Positions 46,741-55,757 of a stretch of 64,000 bases of DNA are shown piece after piece (positions within the stretch are counted from its first letter, which is position 1; each line of letters starts with the position of its first letter). The notes below the pieces were generated by a model. The model was given only the letters and a program-made list of their open reading frames with translations. It was not told where the DNA came from and ran no database searches. The position numbers and the translations under genes are program-made. This DNA is from Bacteroidota bacterium (GTDB taxonomy: Bacteria > Bacteroidota > Bacteroidia > Chitinophagales > Saprospiraceae): assembly GCA_024642665.1 (NCBI GenBank), contig JAHEAR010000003.1:147051-211050 (forward strand). Reading direction: 5' to 3'.

Positions 46741-46956
46741 ATGAAGAATCTTAAAGCCGTATTAGTTGCAGTCCTGTTGATAGTTGTTCAATTGGCGCAT
46801 GCAGAAGGAGCTGTAAGTTCCGATTTTATAAGTAGTATAGGGAAAATCTATGTCGTGGCCGGCGTATGTCTGGTCATTCTGATAACCCTCTTTTTTTATA
46901 TGTATCAACTTGATCGAAAAATTTCCAGAATAGAAAAAAGGTATAAAAATGACTAG
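46741..46956 (+). CDS. CcmD-like small membrane protein
   Basis: A 71-residue protein with a signal-like N-terminus (MKNLKAVLVAVLLIVVQLAHA), a short exposed part and one membrane segment (about 38-58) ending in basic LDRKISRIEKRY. This is the layout of the CcmD family in Bacteroidota, which stabilises the CcmABC complex. The ATG at 46741 fits the signal; a second ATG at 46687 overlaps the ccmC stop (ATGA) and would add 18 residues. It overlaps the next gene by 8 bp, tying the ccm set to gdhA. Confidence 0.82.
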   Translation: MKNLKAVLVAVLLIVVQLAHAEGAVSSDFISSIGKIYVVAGVCLVILITLFFYMYQLDRKISRIEKRYKND

Positions 46957-48379
46957 TCCTACAAAGCATCTCAGTTTCTTTGAAAGTGTCAATCGAAATT
47001 TTGACAAGGCTGCTGCCCATACCAGTATCCCCAAAGGATTATTGGAGCAGATCAAAGTTTGCAATGCCGTATATGAAGTAACATTTCCTGTTAAGATCGG
47101 TAACCAATACCAGGTGATCGAAGCTTTCAGAGTACAGCATAGTCATCACCGGCTTCCAACGAAAGGAGGAATCCGTTTTAGTCACCTCGTCAATCGGGAT
47201 GAAGTCATGGCACTGGCTGCCTTGATGAGTTACAAATGTGCTTTGGTGGATGTTCCCTTCGGGGGTGCCAAAGGGGGTGTAAAAATCAGTCCCAGAAAGT
47301 ACAATGAACGGCAGTTGGAAAAAATAACAAGACGTTATACGACGGAGCTTCTTCGCAAGAATTTTATTGGACCCGGCCTAGACGTGCCTGCGCCGGATTA
47401 TGGTACCAGTAGCAGGGAGATGGCCTGGATACAAGATACCTATTCAACCTTTAAGCATGGCGAAATAGATGCCAGTGCCTGTGTGACCGGTAAGCCGGTT
47501 GCACAAAGCGGGATCAGGGGAAGAACGGAAGCTACCGGTCGTGGGGTTTACTATGGTATCCGGCAGTTTTTATCCTATAAAGAAGATGCAGCGGCGATAG
47601 GCCTGGAACCCGGTATTGGAGGTAAGACGATGGTGATTCAGGGGTTAGGAAATGTGGGGTCATATTCCGGAAGTATTTCACAGGATGAAGGAGGAGCGAT
47701 TGTCATAGGTGTTTCCGAAATGGAAGGAACGATCGTCAGTACATCCGCGAAAGGAATCAATATTGATAAGCTGATCAAGTACAGAAATGAAAAAGGAAGC
47801 ATCCTTGGATTCCCGGGTACTAAGACGCTGGGTGTACGTGAAGATTGGGTGGCGATTGAATGCGATATCCTGGTGCCGGCAGCACTGGAAAATCAGATCA
47901 CCATTTCAAATGCTAAAAGAGTCAGAGCTAAGATTATCGCTGAGGCTGCCAATGGACCGGTTACGTCTAAAGCTGCCGAAATTCTGACGAAGAAAGGAAT
48001 TGTCATATTGCCGGATATGTATTTAAATGCGGGCGGGGTGACGGTTTCTTACTTCGAGTGGTTGAAAAACTTATCGCATATGCGTTTTGGAAGGATGGAA
48101 AAACGATTCCAGGAGCAATCCTTAAGAAATATGTTGTCTACGGTAGAGCGACTGACAGGTCATATTGTGGGCGATAAGGAAAAGGATTTGCTGACGCACG
48201 GAGCGGATGAAATTGATTTAGTGCGTTCCGGTCTGGAGGATACCATGGTCAATGCCTATGATGAGATTCGCGAAATCTTTAAACGTAAAAAGTCTATTGA
48301 AGATTTGCGTTCTGCGGCTTTTGTATGCGCCTTAAATAAAATATCCGGAGACTATATTCGCTTGGGTATTTTCCCATAA
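46949..48379 (+). CDS. gdhA: Glutamate dehydrogenase (Glu/Leu/Phe/Val family)
   Basis: A 476-residue dehydrogenase that interconverts glutamate with 2-oxoglutarate and ammonia. The substrate site is present (KGGIRFS, YKCALVDVPFGGAKGGV, with its Lys residues), as are PAPDYGTS, the dinucleotide motif GLGNVGS and NAGGVTVSYFEW near the end of the second domain. It is about 50 residues longer than most, mainly at the C-terminus. It overlaps the ccmD-like gene by 8 bp and precedes an Lrp-type regulator by 44 bp. Cofactor preference (NAD or NADP) cannot be read safely. Confidence 0.93.
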   Translation: MTSPTKHLSFFESVNRNFDKAAAHTSIPKGLLEQIKVCNAVYEVTFPVKIGNQYQVIEAFRVQHSHHRLPTKGGIRFSHLVNRDEVMALAALMSYKCALVDVPFGGAKGGVKISPRKYNERQLEKITRRYTTELLRKNFIGPGLDVPAPDYGTSSREMAWIQDTYSTFKHGEIDASACVTGKPVAQSGIRGRTEATGRGVYYGIRQFLSYKEDAAAIGLEPGIGGKTMVIQGLGNVGSYSGSISQDEGGAIVIGVSEMEGTIVSTSAKGINIDKLIKYRNEKGSILGFPGTKTLGVREDWVAIECDILVPAALENQITISNAKRVRAKIIAEAANGPVTSKAAEILTKKGIVILPDMYLNAGGVTVSYFEWLKNLSHMRFGRMEKRFQEQSLRNMLSTVERLTGHIVGDKEKDLLTHGADEIDLVRSGLEDTMVNAYDEIREIFKRKKSIEDLRSAAFVCALNKISGDYIRLGIFP

Positions 48380-48423
48380 TGCAATTATTTCATCATTTTT
48401 TAGACAAGTAAATTGGTTGACAC

Positions 48424-48900
48424 ATGACAGAGGATCTCGATAAAATTGACTATCAGATATTAAAAATTTTGCAAGAGAATAGCAATATTACTAATCTGAG
48501 TCTTTCTAAACGAATCGGTTTGTCTCCTGCGCCAACACTGGAGCGTGTAAAAAAGCTGGAGAAGAATGGTATCATCAAAAGCTATCACGCCGTAGTAGAT
48601 CCTTTGGCTTTAGGCTTGAATGTGATGACCTATATTCTGGTGACGATCGGCTGGCATAAAGAAAAAGCTTCTGAAAATTTTCTTCGACAGGTCGATGAGA
48701 TAGACGAAATCGTCGAATGCACGATCATCACCGGAGATGGTGATTTTCTTCTTAAAGTGCTTTGTCAGGATTTGCGCGCATACCAGGAGTTACTCTTTAA
48801 TGTGTTGTCACAAATCCCTGAAGTGGAACGCCTGAAGACGTTGATGACACTTTCTACCGTGAAGAACAAAAAAGTGTTGCCGTTAAGTTATAAGCTTTAA
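48424..48900 (+). CDS. Lrp/AsnC family transcriptional regulator
   Basis: A 158-residue regulator with an N-terminal helix-turn-helix (LSKRIGLSPAPTLERVKKLEKNGIIKSYHAVV) and a C-terminal RAM ligand-binding domain (about 70-150). These proteins sense amino acids. It begins 44 bp after gdhA on the same strand, so control of gdhA or of amino-acid metabolism is a natural expectation, although not shown. Length is standard. Confidence 0.94.
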   Translation: MTEDLDKIDYQILKILQENSNITNLSLSKRIGLSPAPTLERVKKLEKNGIIKSYHAVVDPLALGLNVMTYILVTIGWHKEKASENFLRQVDEIDEIVECTIITGDGDFLLKVLCQDLRAYQELLFNVLSQIPEVERLKTLMTLSTVKNKKVLPLSYKL

Positions 48901-48928
48901 ATACGGGCACTCAAAAATCCTTTTTTTA

Positions 48929-49699
48929 TTGAGTCATTCAACCCTGCTATGGTCTGTTAATTCTCCTGAAGGTGTCCCATCTTTTTTGTTTGGGACGATG
49001 CATATCAGAGATCAAAGAGCACATCAATTTTGTAGTCGATTATATCCTTTTATTGAACAGGCAGATGTTTATGTCGGCGAGATGGATATCAGTTCGATCG
49101 ATAACCGGTCAGATGAGCCCGTCTATGATATGAAGCGCCATTTTAAGCCTGGGGCTTATAGCAAACTTAAAAAGCAAATTCTTAAATCTTTTGGTCTTCC
49201 GCTTGATCGTTTTGCTCATTTGCATCCGTTGATGATTATGAGCGCTCTGACGCAACAAGTGTTGCAAAATGATCATGTCATTTCCATTGACGAACATTTG
49301 TGGAAATATGCCAATGATCAAGGCAAATCAGCGATCGGTCTTGAATCTGTCGAAGAGCAAGTGACGTTATTGCATTCCATCAGGCCCGATAAGCTTTATA
49401 GCCAGATCAGACAAATTGGTTCATGTCCCCGAGTCATCAGAAAATTCACCAACAAGACACTGGATTATTACACGCGAGGCGAAATACATAAATTATATAA
49501 GCTGACCAAAGCATCCATGCAGCACTTGCGCAAACGCGTCATTTATGAGCGTAATCATCGAATGGCGATTCGAATAGCTGGTTTTGATTCGAAACATAGT
49601 TATTTTATTGCTGTAGGCGCAGGGCATCTCAGTGGCAATACCGGACTAATATCTTCACTTCGCAAACTGGGCTGGACGGTCAGGCCGCTTGTTTATTAG
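48929..49699 (+). CDS. TraB/GumN family protein, TTG start
   Basis: A 256-residue protein of the TraB/GumN (Tiki-like) fold. The N-terminal LLWSVNSPEGVPSFLFGTMH and the C-terminal AVGAGHLSGNTGLISSLRKLGWTVRPL are the two conserved ends of the family. The family N-terminus starts before the first ATG in frame, so translation probably begins at TTG 48929. Unlike many members there is no signal peptide, so it would be cytoplasmic. Family members are thought to be metalloproteases. It follows the Lrp regulator by 28 bp. Confidence 0.85.
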   Translation: MSHSTLLWSVNSPEGVPSFLFGTMHIRDQRAHQFCSRLYPFIEQADVYVGEMDISSIDNRSDEPVYDMKRHFKPGAYSKLKKQILKSFGLPLDRFAHLHPLMIMSALTQQVLQNDHVISIDEHLWKYANDQGKSAIGLESVEEQVTLLHSIRPDKLYSQIRQIGSCPRVIRKFTNKTLDYYTRGEIHKLYKLTKASMQHLRKRVIYERNHRMAIRIAGFDSKHSYFIAVGAGHLSGNTGLISSLRKLGWTVRPLVY

Positions 49700-49810
49700 T
49701 GTAAAGGGCTGTTTGGTCGTAAAAATTTCTTCCAGCAGAATTTTCGGGTAAAATTTGTAACAACTATCGTTCAAATACGTTCTGTTTACTTGAACAAGTG
49801 TTCTGGTTTT

Positions 49811-52144
49811 ATGCGTGGTATTTTATCTTTATTATTCTGTCTTTTATTCTTTTTGGGAGTTGCTCAAAAGGCTTATACGGTAAGTGGGTATGTTAAAGAT
49901 GACCGATCAGGTGAAACATTGATTGGGGCAAATGTTTTTATGGAGAGTGATCCTTCTATTGGCACAGTGACAAATACCTATGGATTTTATTCAATCACAA
50001 TTCCGGAAGGAAAACAGCGCATAGTTTATTCGTATTTAGGCTATCATTCCAAAACGGAGGAGATTGTGTTAGCAGAAAATCAATCGATCAATATCAACTT
50101 GAAACTGGGTATTGAAATGCAGGAAATTGTTATTTCCGAGAAGGCAGAAGAGGAAGACGATAATGTGGAAAGCACTTCGATGGGGCGAATCACGCTTCCG
50201 GTTGAACAGATAAAAGTGTTGCCGGCCTTGTTAGGTGAAATTGATATTCTCAAAACGCTACAGTTATTACCAGGCGTGTCATCTGCTGGAGAAGGCAGCG
50301 CCGGATTTTACGTTCGTGGTGGAGGAGCTGATCAAAACCTGATCCTGCTGGATGAAGCGGTGGTATACAACAGTGGACACTTCCTTGGTTTTTTTAGTGT
50401 CTTTAATGCTGATGCCATAAAGAATACTACATTAATCAAAGGGGGGATTCCCGCTGTCTATGGCGGTCGACTCTCTTCGGTCATTGATATTCAAATGAAA
50501 GAAGGAAATAATCAGCAATTCCAGGGGGAAGGAGGAATTGGTACGATTTCAGCGAGGATGACTGTTGAAGGTCCAATCGTAAAGAATAAAGGAAGTTTTT
50601 TGGTAAGTGGTCGACGAACGTATGGATTTGATCTTGCACAGCCGGCGATACGGAAAACTGATTTTGCCGGAACCAATTATTTCTTTTATGATCTTAATGC
50701 CAAGATGAATTATCAGTTCTCTCAAAAGGACAGAGTGTATTTAAGCGGATATGTTGGTCGGGATGTGCTTACGTTTGTTCAGCCGGGAAGGGATTTTCAA
50801 TTTAAATTACCTTATGGTAATGGTACGGCGACTTTGCGATGGAATCACCTGTTTAATGATAAGTTGTTCTTTAATTTATCTGCTATTTATAATGACTATA
50901 AGTTTAAGGTCAATTTTGAGCAGGAGCAATTTCGATTTGAAGTGGCTTCCGGGGTAAGAGATTATTCTGCAAAATTTGACTTCGATTATTTTCCATCGAA
51001 CGAGCATCAATTGAAATGGGGTCTTCAGGCTACTAATCACAAACTTTCACCCAATGTAGTGACCGGTTCTTCCGGCGATGTTGAATTTGCCTCCACCGTA
51101 ACACCAAAATATGGAAACGAGTATGCTCTTTATCTTCAGGATGACTGGAAGATCAGTCCATGGTTTCGCATCAATCTTGGTCTGCGGGCAACGATGTTTC
51201 AACAAGTGGGACCTTATGTTTCCGGGATAGACGGTAAAGTGTATAAATCAGGAGAGGTGGTAAAGACTTTTTCTTCGCTGGAGCCAAGGGCTTTTCTGAC
51301 GACCACTTTAAATCCAAATGCTTCGCTTAAGGCGGGCATCACCTCTACGACACAATATCTCCATTTGGTGAGTAATAGCTCTTCCACTTTACCGGCCGAT
51401 GTCTGGGTACCTAGTTCAGAACTCGTCAATCCACAGCGAGGTTGGCAATATGCTGCAGGGTATTTTCAAAATCTGAATAACAATATGTTTGAAACTTCTG
51501 TTGAGGTCTATTACAAATCACTGAAGGATCAAATTGATTATCGCGAAAGTTATGTCGATAATAGTGTTCAGGAAGTGGAGACGGAATTTGTATTTGGTGA
51601 GGGAGAAGCTTATGGTGCTGAATTTTTTGTCAGAAAGAATAAAGGAAAACTAAACGGGTGGGTAGGCTATACCATTAGCAAAGCGTACCGAATTTTTCCG
51701 GATATTGAAAATGGCAGAAGATATCCAACAACATATGACCGTACGCATGATCTCAGTGTAGTGGCCAATTATAATTTTAGTCGAAAGCTTACCGGAGGAT
51801 TTGTCTTTGTATATGCTACCGGAAAAACATTTACGCCTCCGCAAAGCATATATCTGATTGATGGTGAGTTTCAAACGGATTACGGACCGCGAAACAGTCA
51901 GCGTCTGGAGCCCTATCATCGAATGGATGTGTCCTTAACCTTTACCCCGCGACCGGATAGCAAAAAGGATTTCAAATCCAATTGGGTTTTTTCGATTTAC
52001 AATGCGTACAATCGGAAAAACACTTTTTTTGTGTATACAGATTATGAATCGAACCTTCAGGCCGGCACAGCCACCATCAAGGCGTACAAGGTTTCTATTT
52101 TTCCCATCATCCCTTCAATCACCTGGAATTTCAAATGGCAGTAA
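49811..52144 (+). CDS. TonB-dependent receptor with carboxypeptidase-like N-terminal domain
   Basis: A 777-residue outer-membrane receptor. The ATG at 49811 precedes a signal peptide (MRGILSLLFCLLFFLGVA); the in-frame TTG at 49790 is rejected. A carboxypeptidase-D regulatory-like domain (about 22-105, GYVKDDRSGETLIGANV) precedes the plug (about 120-240, with LLPGVSSAGEGSAGFYVRGG and GGIPAVYGGRLSSVIDIQMKEG) and the barrel. The SusC signature is lacking, so it is the general TonB type. It overlaps a DUF4249 lipoprotein gene by 10 bp, a partner seen often with this receptor type. The substrate is unknown. Confidence 0.93.
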   Translation: MRGILSLLFCLLFFLGVAQKAYTVSGYVKDDRSGETLIGANVFMESDPSIGTVTNTYGFYSITIPEGKQRIVYSYLGYHSKTEEIVLAENQSININLKLGIEMQEIVISEKAEEEDDNVESTSMGRITLPVEQIKVLPALLGEIDILKTLQLLPGVSSAGEGSAGFYVRGGGADQNLILLDEAVVYNSGHFLGFFSVFNADAIKNTTLIKGGIPAVYGGRLSSVIDIQMKEGNNQQFQGEGGIGTISARMTVEGPIVKNKGSFLVSGRRTYGFDLAQPAIRKTDFAGTNYFFYDLNAKMNYQFSQKDRVYLSGYVGRDVLTFVQPGRDFQFKLPYGNGTATLRWNHLFNDKLFFNLSAIYNDYKFKVNFEQEQFRFEVASGVRDYSAKFDFDYFPSNEHQLKWGLQATNHKLSPNVVTGSSGDVEFASTVTPKYGNEYALYLQDDWKISPWFRINLGLRATMFQQVGPYVSGIDGKVYKSGEVVKTFSSLEPRAFLTTTLNPNASLKAGITSTTQYLHLVSNSSSTLPADVWVPSSELVNPQRGWQYAAGYFQNLNNNMFETSVEVYYKSLKDQIDYRESYVDNSVQEVETEFVFGEGEAYGAEFFVRKNKGKLNGWVGYTISKAYRIFPDIENGRRYPTTYDRTHDLSVVANYNFSRKLTGGFVFVYATGKTFTPPQSIYLIDGEFQTDYGPRNSQRLEPYHRMDVSLTFTPRPDSKKDFKSNWVFSIYNAYNRKNTFFVYTDYESNLQAGTATIKAYKVSIFPIIPSITWNFKWQ

Positions 52145-53076
52145 ATAACCTATACAAATCATTCCTTGCGATAATAGGCATTATGTTATTCGCTTCCTGT
52201 GAAGAGGAGTATACTCCGCTACCGTCAGATCAGGGGCCTCAGTATGTTGTGGAAGGATATGTTGAATCCGGCCAGGACGCTATCATTCCCTATCTGATCC
52301 TGACCAAAACGCTTGAATTCTATGGGACCTTAGGTCCTGATCAATTTAATGAATCATATGTGCATGATGCGATAGTCAGAGTTTCGGATGGTACAAAGAC
52401 AGTACAGTTTGAGGAAATATGTTTTGATGATCTGGATGATGAAGCAAAGAAAGTTGTCGCAGAATTATTTGGGTTTAATGCAGATAGTCTGACAATTAAT
52501 TTTTGTATTTATCTGGATGTTTTAGATCAATTGCAACCTGCTGAAGGAAATAGGTATGATTTGAAAATTACCGTTGATGGCGATACAATTACCTCTACCA
52601 CCTATATACCAGTGCATGTGCCATTAGACAGTATGAGGTTTCTGCCTCCGCCGGGAGATCCAAACGATACGCTTGCTCAATTGGCTTGTTATCTTTCTGA
52701 CCCCCCGAATGAACAGAATTACTACAGGATATTAGGAAATACCAACGGAGGTTCTTTTGAGCCGGGGCTGGCTGGTGTGGAAGAAGACCTTTATTTTGAT
52801 GGCAAATCCTTTGAATTTCAGCTGCTCAATCCGCAGACATCGGAGAATGATGTTGATCCTGACATATTTGGTTTGTATTTTGTCGGCGATACGATTTCGG
52901 TCAAATGGGCTTCAATAGATGAGGCTACGTTTAATTTTTGGAATACTGTTGAGTTTGCAAAAGCGAATCAAGGGCCATTTTCTTCGTATACTCGTCTTCA
53001 ATCCAATATTGTCGGTGGTATAGGAATTTGGGGAGGATACAGTGTGAGTTACAATACAAAAATTGTTGACTATTAA
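52135..53076 (+). CDS. DUF4249 lipoprotein
   Basis: A 313-residue predicted lipoprotein: short signal with lipobox FASC (about 20-23), then YVVEGYVESGQDAIIPYLILTKT, the typical start of DUF4249 proteins. Its beta-rich body fits a surface-exposed ligand-binding protein. The first 10 bp overlap the receptor gene, so both are made together. DUF4249 proteins travel with receptors of this type in Bacteroidota, which suggests a SusD-like partner role; the ligand is not known. Confidence 0.88.
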   Translation: MAVNNLYKSFLAIIGIMLFASCEEEYTPLPSDQGPQYVVEGYVESGQDAIIPYLILTKTLEFYGTLGPDQFNESYVHDAIVRVSDGTKTVQFEEICFDDLDDEAKKVVAELFGFNADSLTINFCIYLDVLDQLQPAEGNRYDLKITVDGDTITSTTYIPVHVPLDSMRFLPPPGDPNDTLAQLACYLSDPPNEQNYYRILGNTNGGSFEPGLAGVEEDLYFDGKSFEFQLLNPQTSENDVDPDIFGLYFVGDTISVKWASIDEATFNFWNTVEFAKANQGPFSSYTRLQSNIVGGIGIWGGYSVSYNTKIVDY

Positions 53077-53079
53077 TTG

Positions 53080-53808
53080 ATGAAAGCAAAACAATTACTC
53101 GAATATGCGCAAGCTGGTGTTGAGCTTCAACAGCATGCCAAGGGGGCTGTGCTGTTCGGTGCCACCGGATTAATCGGTCGTAGTTGTTTAAACAGATTAA
53201 TAGACCACCAGACGTATAACAAGGTAATCTCCATCGGACGAAAACCGATCAATATCAGTCATCCTAAACTCACCCATTATGAGGTAGATATGCAGGATGT
53301 TGCATCATACCGACATTTGATGCGAGGGGATGATTTATTTATTTGTCTCGGCACAACGATGAAGAAAGCGGGTAGTAAGGACGCATTCTATGCCATAGAT
53401 CATAATCTCATGTTTGATATAGCCAAGACCGGGTCATTGCAAAATATGAATCAATTGATCATTGTTTCCTCCGTTGGTGCCGATAAAAACTCTTTTGTTT
53501 TCTATTTGAAGGTTAAAGGGGAGTTGGAAGATGATGTGCGAAGATTGCCATTCTGGAGTGTTCAGATTATGCGTCCTTCAGTGCTTCTTGGACATCGCAA
53601 AGAGCGAAGGTTAGGAGAAAAAGTCGCTGGTCGGTTAAGTAAGGGGTTACAGTACTTCTCAGGCAGCATTCTGGGAGACATCGCCCCGATCAAGGCGGAT
53701 GATGTAGCCAAAGCAATGATACAATCCGCTCAGGGCCTTGAAAAAGGTACGTACATACACCATGGAAGTGAAATTGTACAATTAGCAAAATTGTTTAATC
53801 AATCATAA
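53080..53808 (+). CDS. NAD(P)-binding oxidoreductase, atypical SDR (HTATIP2-like)
   Basis: A 242-residue Rossmann protein. The N-terminal dinucleotide site VLFGATGLIGRS (about 22-33), then FICLGTTMKKAGSK, SSVGADKNSFVFYLKVKGELE and MRPSVLLGHRKERRLGE match the atypical SDR group that includes HTATIP2/TIP30 and bacterial nucleoside-diphosphate-sugar epimerase-like proteins. The Lys in YLKVKGELE would be in the active site. The ATG at 53080 is used, with TTG just before it. It starts 3 bp after the DUF4249 stop, so it rides on the receptor operon, but a metabolic link is not evident. Confidence 0.82.
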   Translation: MKAKQLLEYAQAGVELQQHAKGAVLFGATGLIGRSCLNRLIDHQTYNKVISIGRKPINISHPKLTHYEVDMQDVASYRHLMRGDDLFICLGTTMKKAGSKDAFYAIDHNLMFDIAKTGSLQNMNQLIIVSSVGADKNSFVFYLKVKGELEDDVRRLPFWSVQIMRPSVLLGHRKERRLGEKVAGRLSKGLQYFSGSILGDIAPIKADDVAKAMIQSAQGLEKGTYIHHGSEIVQLAKLFNQS

Positions 53809-53833
53809 CCACTTCTTTTAAATGCTTTCGAAT

Positions 53834-53890
53834 CCGGGGGTACAGCAACACCGGGGGCGATACTTCATCTGTCCTTTAAGGACGCCGTAC
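53834..53890. repeat. REP-like palindrome region upstream of gldC
   Basis: Two copies of CCGGGGG (53834-53840 and 53851-53857) are followed 13 nt later by the palindrome GTCCTTTAAGGAC (53871-53883). A paired CCGG-rich part plus a GTCC..GGAC hairpin resembles REP/RAYT-mobilised palindromes of many Bacteroidota. No transposase gene is near. Confidence 0.4.
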
Positions 53891-53940
53891 TTATCTCATA
53901 ATCAAAGGTCCAAACTATCAGGATGGACGCAAACAATTCT

Positions 53941-53948
53941 TAGTTTTG
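53941..53948 (+). promoter_or_regulatory. -7 box TAGTTTTG, promoter of gldC
   Basis: Exact TAnnTTTG match followed by C, 21 nt before the gldC ATG at 53970. It would drive gldC, the PLP decarboxylase and the dehydratase. Confidence 0.6.
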
Positions 53949-53969
53949 CTGCTATAACAAATAAAGCAT

Positions 53970-54311
53970 ATGAATACATCTGACATTAATATCCACATTC
54001 AGCTGGATGCTGATCGAGTCCCGGAGAAAATAGAATGGAAAGCATCCGATGCTAATCAAACCCATCCGGCAGAAAGTAAATCAGTTTTTCTTTCTCTTTT
54101 GGATCGGGATACGCTGGATACTTCCACGTTATTTCTTTGGACCAAAGATCTTCATGTGGCAGAAATGGATCGCAAGATTTATTATGCGCTTACCGCACTC
54201 ACTGACGGGTATTACAAATCAACACAAAACACTGAGCTTGCCAACGAAATGAGAAGATTTGTTCATTATTTTGGAGAGAAAACGGGTATTATCCCCGAGG
54301 AAAAGAAATAG
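53970..54311 (+). CDS. gldC: Gliding motility protein GldC
   Basis: A 113-residue protein matching GldC, with the N-terminal stretch INIHIQLDADRVPEKIEWKASD and the central LFLWTKDLHVAEMDRKIYYALTALTDGYYKST. In Flavobacterium, GldC is a cytoplasmic or soluble factor that improves gliding but is not essential; its exact role is not known. Length is as in the family. The gene is 6 bp before a PLP decarboxylase gene, an association that is not part of the known gld set. Confidence 0.87.
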   Translation: MNTSDINIHIQLDADRVPEKIEWKASDANQTHPAESKSVFLSLLDRDTLDTSTLFLWTKDLHVAEMDRKIYYALTALTDGYYKSTQNTELANEMRRFVHYFGEKTGIIPEEKK

Positions 54312-54317
54312 TGGTAT

Positions 54318-55757
54318 ATGATGCCCTCCATTTTTCAGAATGATGAAGAAGGCCGAAAAGCTTTCGATAACCTGGCCGGAAAAGCGGTCGCATGGATTCT
54401 GAATTATTATCAAAACATTGAAACACTGCCTGTTCGGAGTCAGGTCAAACCTGGTGAAGTATATACACATTTTCCTGAGGCATTCCCTGCGCAACCCGTT
54501 AAGGATGAAGAAGTGTTTCGATTGCTTGATGAGGTGATCATTCCCGGAATGACGCATTGGCAGCATCCCGATTTTTATGCTTTTTTTCCTGCGAATACAA
54601 GCTTCCCATCCATCGCGGCAGAAATACTCACTGCAGGCATTTCTGCACAATGTATGATATGGGAAAGTTCGCCTGCGGCAGCAGAACTCGAACAACGTTG
54701 TGTGGAGTGGTGCAGGGCACTTCTTGGATTGCCTGATGGTTGGGAAGGAGCGATTCAGGATACAGCATCAAATGCAACCCTAACAGCACTTCTGACGGCA
54801 AGAGAATGGAAGTCAGGATTCCGTATTTCAAAACGAGGATTTGATGGGAGTGTCTATAGAATATATGCATCCGCTCAAGCCCATTCATCCATTGAAAAAG
54901 CTGTGCGGCTGGCAGGATTTGGAACGGATAATCTTGTACCCATCGCGGTCGATGAGCATTTGGCGCTCATCCCTCAGCAATTGGAGGACGCTATTCAAAA
55001 GGATACACAGGCGGGCTATTTGCCATTGTGTGTTGTTTCTACGATTGGCACGACAGCCACTGGGGCTATTGATCCGGTAGCAGCGATCAGTGCCATTTCA
55101 AATCGCTATGGATTGTGGCATCATGTGGATGCTGCGTATGCAGGAACTGCTCTGATGCTGGAGGAGTTTAGGGCCTTAAGAAATGGTCTTGAAGGGGCCG
55201 ATAGTTTTGTATTTAATCCACACAAATGGATGTTTGTCCAGTTTGATTGCAGCCTTTATTATGTGCGGGATGCAGAACTCCTCATCCGTACGATGAGTAT
55301 CAACCCATCCTATCTGATGTCCGCGCAGGGCGATGCCGTCAAGGACTATCGTGATTGGGGTATTCCGTTAGGCAGAAGATTCAGGGCGCTTAAATTATGG
55401 ATGACCATTCAGTTATTAGGGACAGATGCCATCAAAGAAAAACTCAGACACCATATCGCTTTAGCGCAGATTGTTGAATCGAATATTTCCTTGGACCCAC
55501 GGCTTGAGATGGCCTATCCTCGATCGTTTAATATTGTCACGTTTAGGTTGAATGAAAAGCTTGACAAGGATGGTTCATTAACCCGAACATTGGGACAACA
55601 AATTAATGACTCCGGCAAAGCGTATATGACGCATGCTGTAGTAGATGGAAAAAGTTTGATTCGATGGGTCACCGGACAAACCTATACCGAAGAAAAGCAT
55701 GTGTTAGCTACATGGCATCTTGTGACAGGCTTTATTGATAAATTGGTTATAGCATGA
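54318..55757 (+). CDS. PLP-dependent group II amino acid decarboxylase (aromatic-type)
   Basis: A 479-residue fold-type I PLP enzyme of the aromatic-L-amino-acid decarboxylase family. The PLP Lys K303 is in FNPHKWMF; the Asp that holds the pyridine nitrogen is in HVDAAYAGTA. TDNLVPI and the N-terminal HWQHPDFYAFFPA match the family. Likely product is an amine from Tyr, Phe, Trp or Dopa, but the substrate cannot be told. It overlaps the following dehydratase by 4 bp. Confidence 0.9.
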   Translation: MMPSIFQNDEEGRKAFDNLAGKAVAWILNYYQNIETLPVRSQVKPGEVYTHFPEAFPAQPVKDEEVFRLLDEVIIPGMTHWQHPDFYAFFPANTSFPSIAAEILTAGISAQCMIWESSPAAAELEQRCVEWCRALLGLPDGWEGAIQDTASNATLTALLTAREWKSGFRISKRGFDGSVYRIYASAQAHSSIEKAVRLAGFGTDNLVPIAVDEHLALIPQQLEDAIQKDTQAGYLPLCVVSTIGTTATGAIDPVAAISAISNRYGLWHHVDAAYAGTALMLEEFRALRNGLEGADSFVFNPHKWMFVQFDCSLYYVRDAELLIRTMSINPSYLMSAQGDAVKDYRDWGIPLGRRFRALKLWMTIQLLGTDAIKEKLRHHIALAQIVESNISLDPRLEMAYPRSFNIVTFRLNEKLDKDGSLTRTLGQQINDSGKAYMTHAVVDGKSLIRWVTGQTYTEEKHVLATWHLVTGFIDKLVIA

